NCBI GenBank assembly: GCA_030446945.1
Contig: JAUJMI010000072.1
Location: 1-6,743 of the forward strand
DNA length: 6,743 nt
Direction of reading: 5' to 3'
Origin: Longimicrobium sp.
GTDB lineage: Bacteria > Gemmatimonadota > Gemmatimonadetes > Longimicrobiales > Longimicrobiaceae
The notes beneath the pieces were generated by a model that worked only from the letters and a program-made list of their open reading frames with translations, did not search any database and had not been told where the DNA came from. Below are positions 1 to 5,925 of the stretch, piece by piece (the stretch's first letter is position 1; the number at the start of each line of letters is the position of its first letter). Position numbers and translations under genes: made by a program.

Positions 1-24
1 GCCGGCCGCGCACGCCGCGCTCCT

Positions 25-165
25 GCGGCGACCGAAGGATCTAGCCGGCGAGCAAGAGGACGGCGCGACACGGTGGTCCCCTCGGCGCGCGCAGTAGATC
101 CTTCGCTCCGCGCGGAGATTGGAGAAGGGGAGAGAACGGAGAAGCGCGTCGCTCAGGATGACAAA
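25..165. repeat. Intergenic repeat element with 11-bp inverted arms
   Basis: The 11-mer cgaaggatcta at 33-43 recurs as its exact reverse complement at 95-105, giving perfect arms around a 51-bp GC-rich centre. It is followed at about 148-166 by 'gcgtcgctcaggatgacaa'. I recognise the combination 'agatccttcg ... ctcaggatgaca' as resembling dispersed intergenic repeats of some high-GC environmental bacteria, but one window cannot show dispersal. No convincing gene covers this stretch: the short frames through it have no ribosome binding site and no recognisable product. Confidence 0.5.
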
Positions 166-178
166 AATCAGGGTGAAC

Positions 179-217
179 AAAAAAAGAGGCACGGAGTGGC
201 CATCCTCTCCGTGCCTC
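179..217 (-). terminator. Intrinsic terminator of the bcsA-type operon
   Basis: Read on the minus strand, GAGGCACGGAG (217-207) pairs perfectly with CTCCGTGCCTC (196-186), an 11-bp stem closed by a 10-nt loop. Seven T residues (185-179) follow directly. This is the canonical rho-independent form. It starts about 49 bases past the stop codon at 268-266, so it ends the minus-strand operon. The plus-strand reading has no T tract after the stem, so termination should be one-directional. Confidence 0.92.
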
Positions 218-229
218 CCGCCGTTCACC

Positions 230-252
230 CTCCGCGCCTCCGCGTCTCCGCG
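230..252. repeat. 8-bp periodic CTCCGCG tandem repeat
   Basis: The 7-mer ctccgcg occurs at 230-236, 238-244 and 246-252, an exact 8-bp period. It lies between the stop codon of the operon and its terminator, so it is transcribed as part of the 3' untranslated end. Similar 'ACGCGGAGACGCGGAG' strings are familiar from intergenic regions of several unrelated environmental bacteria. Its function is unknown. Confidence 0.7.
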
Positions 253-265
253 TAAGACCCGTCGT

Positions 266-1006
266 TCACAGCCCCGGAACCGCCACGAACTCGAGCTTGA
301 AGTACGGGAACACGGACGGCGCATCCACGCGGTTGTCCGTCTTCGCGCCCACCACACCGATCAGGCGGAACGCGGGGGAGACAGCCAGCTCCAGCACCGG
401 CCCCGCCTGGAACGCGCGGTAGGTGTCGTCCGCGGCGGTACCCTGCGCCACGAGCTCGGCGCCCAGGCTGATCCCGCCGCGCTCGCGGAAGGGCGCGATC
501 TGCTGCATCCCGCGTCCGCGCGTCCAGAAGTACTCGCCGCCCCAGTTGTAGCTCAGGATCAGGTCGGCGCTCCTCCCGCCCTCCGAGCCCCAGTAGTTCC
601 CCTGGAGCGCCGTCACCAGCCCGTCCTCCGCGCCGCCGGGAGCGCCGATCGGCGTCACGTCCTTCCCCTGGACGAAGAGGTAGCCGATGTTGGCCTGCAC
701 GGAGCCCGTGGTGAAGCCGTAGCGCAGCTCCACCTGCGGCTGCACCGCGTTCACCGACTCGGTGGTGTTCCCCGCCACCGGGAAAGTAAGGTTGTAGCCC
801 ATCACCCCCACGCCCACACCGGGGCCCAGCCCCGTGGTGTGCACCGACGCACCCAGTATGAAGAGCGCGAGGTCCTCGGTGTCCAGCTCGGTCCCGCCGT
901 ACACCACCGCCTGCACCTGCGCCGCCGCGGGCACCGACGCGGCAGCGGCCGCCACGGGGATGCAGAGGAGCGAAACCGCCTTTTTCAGCACGTAGGGAAT
1001 GGCCAT
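266..1006 (-). CDS. Secreted beta-rich outer-membrane-like protein (possible internal start within the synthase frame)
   Basis: From the ATG at 1006 the frame encodes 246 residues. The first ~30 form a textbook Sec signal peptide: Lys8-Lys9, a hydrophobic core (about 10-24) and a cleavage site after an Ala-Ala-Ala stretch near residue 29. The rest has about nine or ten alternating hydrophobic/polar strands with Gly-rich turns and aromatic girdles (for example VELRYGF, NYWG, YNWGGEYFW), typical of a small outer-membrane barrel. The size and position next to a cellulose synthase recall BcsS, but I cannot claim homology by eye. A GGAG ribosome binding site lies six bases before the ATG, so separate translation is likely. 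However, the upstream synthase frame runs in without any stop, so an automatic gene caller would report one fused protein. Alternatives are a real fusion cleaved at the signal peptide, dual initiation, or an assembly error near the homopolymers at 1035-1048. Confidence 0.6.
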   Translation of the reverse strand: MAIPYVLKKAVSLLCIPVAAAAASVPAAAQVQAVVYGGTELDTEDLALFILGASVHTTGLGPGVGVGVMGYNLTFPVAGNTTESVNAVQPQVELRYGFTTGSVQANIGYLFVQGKDVTPIGAPGGAEDGLVTALQGNYWGSEGGRSADLILSYNWGGEYFWTRGRGMQQIAPFRERGGISLGAELVAQGTAADDTYRAFQAGPVLELAVSPAFRLIGVVGAKTDNRVDAPSVFPYFKLEFVAVPGL

Positions 1007-4000
1007 CTTCCTCTCCGGAACGGGTGTCTGGCGCGGGGGGACACCCCCGCTCCGCCGCACGCCGATGGCAAATCGCACACCAATGGGCGTCTCGGTCGCC
1101 TGCGAAAAAACGGCGCGGCCCACGCCGCGGATCCTGGTACCGGGGACGACGAAGCGGATCAGCGTCCCCGCCGGTACCGGCTCGTCCATCACCAGCCGCG
1201 CGCCGCTGGCGCTGATCTCGGCCAGCAGCGCCATCCTCCTCCCCGGCTCCTCGGGCGCGCCGGGGGCCCTGCGCAGCCACACGCGCGCGGGAAGGCGAAC
1301 CTGCTCGCGCCGCTCGCGCCGCGCGTTGCGCGTCCACTCCGCCGTGCGCGCCAGGAAGGGGCGCGGGCCGCCGTACTGCGCGCGCTCCAGCGGCACCGCG
1401 TGCTGGATGCAGTGGAGCTCGATGGCGTCGCGCACCCGCAGCGGCACCCCGTCAAACGCCACGCCGACCCGGTACATCGCCGGGCCGGGCCCCTCCAGCT
1501 TCACCTCGTGCACCACCTTCCCGCGCACCGTCACCGAGCCGGTGGTGAGCGGCAGCTTCATCCGCACCTCGCTCCCCGCCGGGAGCCGCTCCGGCATGCG
1601 GAAGGCGATCCCCGTGGGGTTCAGGTCCTCGGTTAGCGCGATGCACGCCCGCGGCTTCCCGGTCGCCCCCGCGCGGGTGCGCAGGGTGATGGGGAACTGG
1701 TCGCGGAAGCGGTGGTCGCCGCGCTGCTGCCTCACCCGCAGGCTGAGCCCGATGACCGACGCCGCCAGTATGAAGTTGAGTGACGCCCACAGCAGGTTCA
1801 CCCGGAACGCCGTCGAAGCCCACCCCTCCACCCCGTACTCCACCCACCCGTAGCGGTGCGCCATCGTTGCCCACACCAGCGCGATCATCGTGGTGGCCAT
1901 CAGCACCACGTGCGGCGCGTAGGTGCGAAAGGGTACGTGCCCCGGCCCCTTGGGAGTGACGGTGAAGCGCAGCGGCCGCGGCCACAGCACGGACGCCACC
2001 GCGCGGGTGTACGTCCAGAACTTCGCCATCTGGTAGCGCTCGGAGATCCAGGTGTTCGCCGTCCCGCGCGACACCAGGTCCGAGAGGACGAACGAGAGGA
2101 GCAGGAACGGCAGGAACCGCAGCAGGAACTCGCGGTCCACCGCCTTGATGGGCAGCGCGCCGGTCAGAAAGAAGACCAGCGGCGCGCAGTAGAACACCAG
2201 CTTCTGCACCCCGCCCACGTACGCCGTCAGCGAGCCGAAGTACGACACGCGCTGCGACAGGGTGAGCCCCGGGTAGATGAGCGGGTTGAAGCGGCGGAGG
2301 ACCTGCATGGCCCCCTGCCCCCAGCGCAGGTGCTGCACGTGGAACGCCGTGGCCGAGCCCGCCGCCAGCCCGTACGCCAGGCTCTCGCCGTAGTACGCCG
2401 ACCGCCACCCCGCCGCGTGCAGCAGCAGCGAGGTCTCGATGTCCTCCGTGATGCTGTGCGTGCCGAAGCCGCCGATCGACGCCAGCGCTTCGCGGCGGAA
2501 GACCGCGCACGAGCCGCAGAAGAAGGCGCCGTTGATGGAGTCCTTGCCAGGCTGGATCACCGAGAAGAAGAGGCGCTGCTCCTCCCAGATCCGCTGCCAC
2601 GACTCGTTGACGTCGTAGGTGAAGCCGTCCGTGTTGTAGAAGTCCTGCGGCGCCTGCACGAAGGCCAGCTTGGGGTCTTCGAAGAAGCCCAGCAGCCGTT
2701 CGAGGATGTGCGGAAGCGGCACGTGGTCCGCGTCCAGCTGCAGGACGAAGTCGCCGCGGGTGTGCTTCAGCGCGTGGTTGAGGTTCCCCGACTTGGCGTG
2801 CGCGTTGTCCTCGCGCCGCAGGTAGCCGATGCCGAGCTGCGCGGCCATCGCCTTCACCTCGTCGCGCTTCCCGTCGTCCAGGATGTAGGTGCGGTGCGGA
2901 TAGCGGATGGCCCGCGCGCCCACGCAGGTGCGGCGGATCACCTCCAGCGGCTCGTCGAAGGAGGTGATGAACACGTCCACGCTGAGCCCGGCCGGCGGCG
3001 TCTTTGGATCGCGGTGCTTCAGCCGCCACACGGAGTGCACCATGATGAACGCCGTGAGCAGCCCCCACGTCTCCGCCAGCACCAGCGGGATGGAGAACCA
3101 GAGCGCCTCGGGGTTCAGCGACTGCGTCCACCGCCAGGAGACGTAGTAGACGCCGTACGCCAGCGTAACCACCGCCAGCACGCGGATCAGCCGCTCCTGC
3201 CACTTCGGAAGCCGCGGCACGGAGTACCGCGTCGCCTTGCGCGCCTGCACCGGCGGCGGAAGCACCAGCGGCTCCGCCGCCAGCACCGCCGGAAGCTCGT
3301 GCACCGTCGCCGTCTCCCGCGCGGCTTCGGTGAGCTCCGCGGGTGCGGCGGCGGTCTCCGGCTCCGACGCGAGCTCCATCGCCGGCTGGTCTGCGAGCTC
3401 CGCGGCCGGCTCGGCAGCGAACTCCATCGCCGGCTCCGGCTCGAGCTCCACGGCTGGCTCGGCGGCGAGCACGGGCTCGGTCTCCAACTCGGCCGAGGGC
3501 GCGACGTCGACGAGGGACGTGTCTTCGGCGAGCGGTGCGGCCGCGTCAAAGGATGTGATGTCGTCGAGCGGCGCGGCCTCTACCGACGGCGCAACTTCGT
3601 CGAGCGCTGCGACCTCGTCGAGGGACGTGACGCCGTCGGGCGCAATCTCGGTAGCAAGCTCGGGCTCGGGCTCCAGCTCCGCGAACTCGTCGAGGGACGT
3701 GACCACGTCGAGCGGTGCGGCCTCGGCAGCGAACGCGGGGTCAGGCTCGGTGACGGCGGGCGGCTCGAACATGTCGTCGGCCGCCACGGGCTCGGCGACG
3801 ATGGCGTCCTGCTCGAACTCGTCGTCGGCGGCTGCCACGGGCTCGACGATGATGGTGTCCGAATGGGACAGATCATCGGCGGACAAGAACTCGGCTTCCG
3901 GCAGCGCCTCAGCGACGGGCGGGGCTTCGACGACGGGCAGCGGCGCGGGCGCCGCATCCAGCACGGGCGGGGCCTCGGCCTCGGCCTGCGGCTCGCCGGG

Positions 4001-4591
4001 CGCGACGATGGCGGCGACGTCGCAGCGGGTGCCGAGGACGCGGCGGATCTCCTCCACCTCGTCCGGCTGGGCGAGGGCGAGCGCGTGGCCCACCCGCGCC
4101 CCCAGGTCGCGCAGCCCCGGCGCGTCTCCCGGCGCGTAGAAGAGCAGCAGGCCGCCGGCGCGCGCCACCTCCGACCGCGCGACGGACCAGTGCGGGTGCG
4201 CGAACACCTGCTCCGGGTCCGGCGCGTCGCCGGCGGGGAGGAACGAGAAGCCCAGCCCCTCCACCGGCCGGGCGGTGCGCCGTACCGATGCGCCGAAGAG
4301 CACCACGTCCGCGGCCCCCTCGTCGTTGGTGACGCCCAGGTTCAGGTGCAGCGACGGCGACTCGAAGTCCAGCTCCGCCAGCACCACCGGCCTCCCCCCC
4401 GACGCCGCCTCCTCCGCGATGGCGACCGCCGCCTCCGGACCCCACCCCTCCGCCCGGGCGTGCGGCCCGGTCACCAGGAGGAGTGCGTTCCACGCCGCGG
4501 CCGGCCCCTCCAGCAGCGCCCGAACGGGGTCCGGCCCCTCCGGCGTGGCCGGAGGGGCAGGTGCGGGGTCGAAAGCGGACGGCGGGTGCAT
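266..4591 (-). CDS. bcsA: BcsA-type GT2 synthase with N-terminal ParA-like domain, tandem PilZ and C-terminal beta-rich domain
   Basis: The frame is 1441 codons. Residues 35-200 resemble the P-loop domain of BY-kinases, ParA and BcsQ but lack the P-loop. About 200-450 is an acidic Ala/Glu/Pro linker with internal repeats. About 468-950 is the synthase: two membrane helices, the glycosyltransferase motifs DDG 572-574, DADH 620-623, FFCGSC 690-695, TED 715-717, QHLRW 753-757 and the gating-loop motif FTVTPKG 876-882, then about four more membrane helices. All motifs needed for UDP-sugar transfer and translocation are present. Two PilZ domains follow: RGDHR 957-961 with DLNPTG 989-994, and REQVR 1095-1099 with EISASG 1125-1130. 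A signal peptide and beta-rich domain start at Met1196 with no stop before them, unlike usual BcsA proteins. An in-frame GTG at 4606 is an alternative start, preceded by a weak GGGA; the ATG at 4591 has no clear ribosome binding site. The upstream gene ends 25 bases away, so they are probably cotranscribed. The polymer could be cellulose or a related beta-glucan. Confidence 0.88.
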   Translation of the reverse strand: MHPPSAFDPAPAPPATPEGPDPVRALLEGPAAAWNALLLVTGPHARAEGWGPEAAVAIAEEAASGGRPVVLAELDFESPSLHLNLGVTNDEGAADVVLFGASVRRTARPVEGLGFSFLPAGDAPDPEQVFAHPHWSVARSEVARAGGLLLFYAPGDAPGLRDLGARVGHALALAQPDEVEEIRRVLGTRCDVAAIVAPGEPQAEAEAPPVLDAAPAPLPVVEAPPVAEALPEAEFLSADDLSHSDTIIVEPVAAADDEFEQDAIVAEPVAADDMFEPPAVTEPDPAFAAEAAPLDVVTSLDEFAELEPEPELATEIAPDGVTSLDEVAALDEVAPSVEAAPLDDITSFDAAAPLAEDTSLVDVAPSAELETEPVLAAEPAVELEPEPAMEFAAEPAAELADQPAMELASEPETAAAPAELTEAARETATVHELPAVLAAEPLVLPPPVQARKATRYSVPRLPKWQERLIRVLAVVTLAYGVYYVSWRWTQSLNPEALWFSIPLVLAETWGLLTAFIMVHSVWRLKHRDPKTPPAGLSVDVFITSFDEPLEVIRRTCVGARAIRYPHRTYILDDGKRDEVKAMAAQLGIGYLRREDNAHAKSGNLNHALKHTRGDFVLQLDADHVPLPHILERLLGFFEDPKLAFVQAPQDFYNTDGFTYDVNESWQRIWEEQRLFFSVIQPGKDSINGAFFCGSCAVFRREALASIGGFGTHSITEDIETSLLLHAAGWRSAYYGESLAYGLAAGSATAFHVQHLRWGQGAMQVLRRFNPLIYPGLTLSQRVSYFGSLTAYVGGVQKLVFYCAPLVFFLTGALPIKAVDREFLLRFLPFLLLSFVLSDLVSRGTANTWISERYQMAKFWTYTRAVASVLWPRPLRFTVTPKGPGHVPFRTYAPHVVLMATTMIALVWATMAHRYGWVEYGVEGWASTAFRVNLLWASLNFILAASVIGLSLRVRQQRGDHRFRDQFPITLRTRAGATGKPRACIALTEDLNPTGIAFRMPERLPAGSEVRMKLPLTTGSVTVRGKVVHEVKLEGPGPAMYRVGVAFDGVPLRVRDAIELHCIQHAVPLERAQYGGPRPFLARTAEWTRNARRERREQVRLPARVWLRRAPGAPEEPGRRMALLAEISASGARLVMDEPVPAGTLIRFVVPGTRIRGVGRAVFSQATETPIGVRFAIGVRRSGGVPPRQTPVPERKMAIPYVLKKAVSLLCIPVAAAAASVPAAAQVQAVVYGGTELDTEDLALFILGASVHTTGLGPGVGVGVMGYNLTFPVAGNTTESVNAVQPQVELRYGFTTGSVQANIGYLFVQGKDVTPIGAPGGAEDGLVTALQGNYWGSEGGRSADLILSYNWGGEYFWTRGRGMQQIAPFRERGGISLGAELVAQGTAADDTYRAFQAGPVLELAVSPAFRLIGVVGAKTDNRVDAPSVFPYFKLEFVAVPGL
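1013..1016 (-). promoter_or_regulatory. Ribosome binding site GGAG for the beta-rich protein
   Basis: On the minus strand GGAG occupies positions -10 to -7 relative to the ATG at 1006, inside the longer purine run GGAGAGGAAG. This spacing is optimal, and the site is stronger than anything before the synthase start at 4591. It is the main sequence argument that translation restarts here although the frame is already open. Confidence 0.7.
1033..1050 (-). other. All-GC hairpin at the synthase/beta-protein junction
   Basis: On the minus strand GCGGGGG (1050-1044) pairs with CCCCCGC (1039-1033), a 7-bp all-GC stem with a TGTC loop. It falls just after the second PilZ domain and 17 bases before the internal GGAG site. 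It carries no T tract, so it is not an intrinsic terminator. It could slow ribosomes, mark an RNA processing site, or be a hotspot for sequencing or replication slippage (G5 and C6 runs). Confidence 0.6.
3614..3703 (-). repeat. Direct repeats in the acidic linker of the synthase
   Basis: The 18-mer ctcgtcgagggacgtgac occurs identically at 3614-3631 and 3686-3703, 72 bp (24 codons) apart, encoding the shared motif VTSLDE. Related copies nearby give ITSFDA and DTSLVD, and farther on EPVAAADD/EPVAADD and PAMEF/PAMEL. The linker therefore grew by internal duplication and is expected to be disordered and strongly negative. Confidence 0.75.
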
Positions 4592-4616
4592 CGTCGTGGC
4601 GGTCACGGATCCCGTA

Positions 4617-5720
4617 TCAGGCCCCCAGCACTCCCGCGGCACGCGCGGAACGGCTCGCGTCGCGCGGCTCTTCCAGCAGCTGGAGCGTGGCCTCGCGGGG
4701 GAAGGTCGCCTCGCCGCGGCGCAGGAGGGCGTCCAGCGTGGCGCGCACCTCCGGGAACTCCGCGTCCGGTGGGAAGCAGACGTCGGCGCCCGCGCCCAGC
4801 AGCTCCACGCGGCGGCGGGCATCGGCCGCGTCCACCACCAGCACCGGGAGCGACGCGGCCACGCCGCGCAGCTCGCGCACCAGCGCGGCGGCATCGCCGT
4901 CCGGGATGTCGGCGCCCAGCACCAGCGCCTGCGGGGCCCCGGCACGCAGACGCTCGCGCAACGCGGCGGCGGTGCCGGCCGTCTCGGTGGCGTAGCCTTC
5001 GCCGTGCAGGCGCGCGGCCAGCTCCAGCGCGCGCAGCTCGCGCGGGTGCACCACCGCCACGCGCCCGCCCCATCCGTAGCCGATGCCGTGGCGCTCGCGC
5101 TGCGCGAAGACGCGGCGCAGAACGCTCACCACAAGCGGGTCGAAGGCGCTGCCGGCCTGGCGCTGCAGCTCGTCCACCACGGCCGCCGCGCCGGAGCGGC
5201 CCTCTCCCAGCAGCGCTGCCGCGGCACGGGCCACGGCCAGCACGCGCGCCGGGAAGGGGATCTGCTCCTCGCGCAGGCCGGCGGGGAGCCCCGCGCCGTC
5301 CCACCGCTCGTACTGGTGCGCCAGCGCCTCGCGGGCCGCCTCGGGAAGCGCCACGCCCGACAGGAGCTGCAGCGTGATCGCGAGGTTGCGCCCCGGCTCG
5401 CCTCTGGAGCCGCCCAGGTCGCCCAGCAGCGCCGCCAGCCCGAGCGCGTCCTGCTGCGGCGCGCTGAGCCCCAGCTCGCGCCCCAGCGCCTGCACCAGGA
5501 GGCGGCGCAGGCTGCTCTCGGCGCGCATCACGGGCCCGTCGCGCTCCAGCAGCCGCACCAGCACCTCGGCCAGCGCCGCCGTGGCCGACGCGCCCCCGAA
5601 GGCGTCTTGCGCGGGAGCCGCGTCCTGCGCGGACGCGCTCGCGGACGGGGTGCTCACCGAAACAGCTTCATCGTCGGCCACTTCGGGGGCTGAGACGGCG
5701 CGCGGGGTGGGCTTGGGCAT
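4617..5720 (-). CDS. Degenerate HD-GYP plus degenerate receiver-domain protein
   Basis: The product has 367 residues. After a low-complexity Ala/Ser-rich start (1-45), residues about 46-205 follow the HD-GYP pattern: LLGDLG at 98-103 stands where LHDIGK is expected, HQYERWDGAGLP at 135-146 where HHERWDGSGYP is expected, and FDP at 193-195 is kept. The metal-binding His of the HD pair is Gly100, the HH pair reads QY, GYP reads GLP, and the later Asp ligands read Arg165 and Ala168, so cyclic-di-GMP phosphodiesterase activity is doubtful. Residues about 220-335 match a receiver fold, but the phosphoacceptor Asp position is Gly269, the acidic pair near 225 is His-Pro, and the conserved Lys near 318 is Pro. 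I infer a binding or scaffold protein for the synthase encoded 25 bases downstream. The start is set by a GAGGA site five bases before the ATG; the frame is open further upstream to 5852 but without such a site. Confidence 0.85.
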   Translation of the reverse strand: MPKPTPRAVSAPEVADDEAVSVSTPSASASAQDAAPAQDAFGGASATAALAEVLVRLLERDGPVMRAESSLRRLLVQALGRELGLSAPQQDALGLAALLGDLGGSRGEPGRNLAITLQLLSGVALPEAAREALAHQYERWDGAGLPAGLREEQIPFPARVLAVARAAAALLGEGRSGAAAVVDELQRQAGSAFDPLVVSVLRRVFAQRERHGIGYGWGGRVAVVHPRELRALELAARLHGEGYATETAGTAAALRERLRAGAPQALVLGADIPDGDAAALVRELRGVAASLPVLVVDAADARRRVELLGAGADVCFPPDAEFPEVRATLDALLRRGEATFPREATLQLLEEPRDASRSARAAGVLGA

Positions 5721-5725
5721 GATGT

Positions 5726-5730
5726 TCCTC
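5726..5730 (-). promoter_or_regulatory. Ribosome binding site GAGGA deciding the start of the HD-GYP-like gene
   Basis: GAGGA on the minus strand sits five bases before the ATG at 5720. It selects this start over an in-frame ATG at 5852, whose extra residues are unlike a protein N-terminus and would overlap the leader hairpin. Confidence 0.75.
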
Positions 5731-5794
5731 GCAATACGTGTCAGGAGGGTGTGCCTTGGAGAACGGTCGGCCGGGTGGCCAGCGGCGGGCAAAG

Positions 5795-5830
5795 CGTCGC
5801 GGCACCTCTCGCCAGCCGATGCCGGCGACG
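5795..5830 (-). other. Stable leader hairpin upstream of the operon
   Basis: On the minus strand CGTCGCCGGCA (5830-5820) pairs with TGCCGCGACG (5804-5795), ten base pairs interrupted by one bulged C, with a 15-nt loop. It lies in the presumed 5' untranslated leader, about 75 bases before the start codon. Farther upstream in the leader, a CAGGCTT motif occurs twice with a 15-bp period (5880-5874 and 5865-5859). The hairpin is followed by no T tract. It could be a structured leader element; I do not recognise a known riboswitch class. Confidence 0.5.
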
Positions 5831-5897
5831 TGAGGCGGGCCTGCGACTCCAAAGCAAGAAGCCTGCCCCAAAAAAGCCTGTTTCCGGGACTCGCGCA

Positions 5898-5925
5898 AGT
5901 GTAATGTTACGTTTCATCGCAACAA
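5898..5925 (-). promoter_or_regulatory. Candidate promoter in an AT-rich pocket
   Basis: In an otherwise GC-rich window, 5897-5930 is strikingly AT-rich. On the minus strand TTGTTG (5925-5920) and TACACT (5903-5898) are separated by 16 bases, a weak sigma-70-like pair. Overlapping it are the palindrome gtaatgttac (5901-5910) and a 6-bp inverted repeat, acgttt (5909-5914) with aaacgt (5925-5930). These could be an operator, or the tail of the upstream gene. The expected transcript start would leave a leader of roughly 170 bases before the ATG at 5720. Confidence 0.45.

Noticed and set aside
73..255. Short plus-strand frame of 60 codons near the left edge
   Set aside because: It lies inside the repeat/terminator region, has no ribosome binding site and no recognisable product.
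225..1337. A 370-codon minus-strand frame offset from the synthase
   Set aside because: Gly/Arg/Ala-rich shadow frame. I considered it as the true end of the synthase after a frameshift, but its residues past the junction have no protein-like pattern and it passes the real stop.
119..1636. A 505-codon plus-strand open frame
   Set aside because: It runs through the terminator and the antisense of the PilZ and beta domains, with low-complexity Arg/His/Ala composition.
3260..3990. CRISPR-like or satellite array
   Set aside because: The repeats are irregular in length and spacing, follow codon phase and encode the acidic linker, so they are coding duplications.
4592..4945. Upstream extension of the synthase frame to 4945
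   Set aside because: These codons overlap the receiver domain of the upstream gene and give a Trp/Arg/Ser-rich string with no homology; a start at 4591 or 4606 fits the operon spacing.
1856..5377. A 1173-codon plus-strand open frame opposite the synthase
   Set aside because: It is the antisense shadow of the BcsA gene in GC-rich DNA: Arg/His/Gln-rich composition, no domains, no ribosome binding site, while the minus strand has clear motifs.
5721..5852. Longer N-terminus for the HD-GYP-like protein
   Set aside because: The start at 5720 has a GAGGA site at ideal spacing; the extension lacks one and covers the structured leader.
5735..5890. Cyclic-di-GMP (GEMM) riboswitch in the leader
   Set aside because: It would fit the biology, but the conserved GGCAAACC and ACGCAAAGCC blocks are not present on the transcribed strand.
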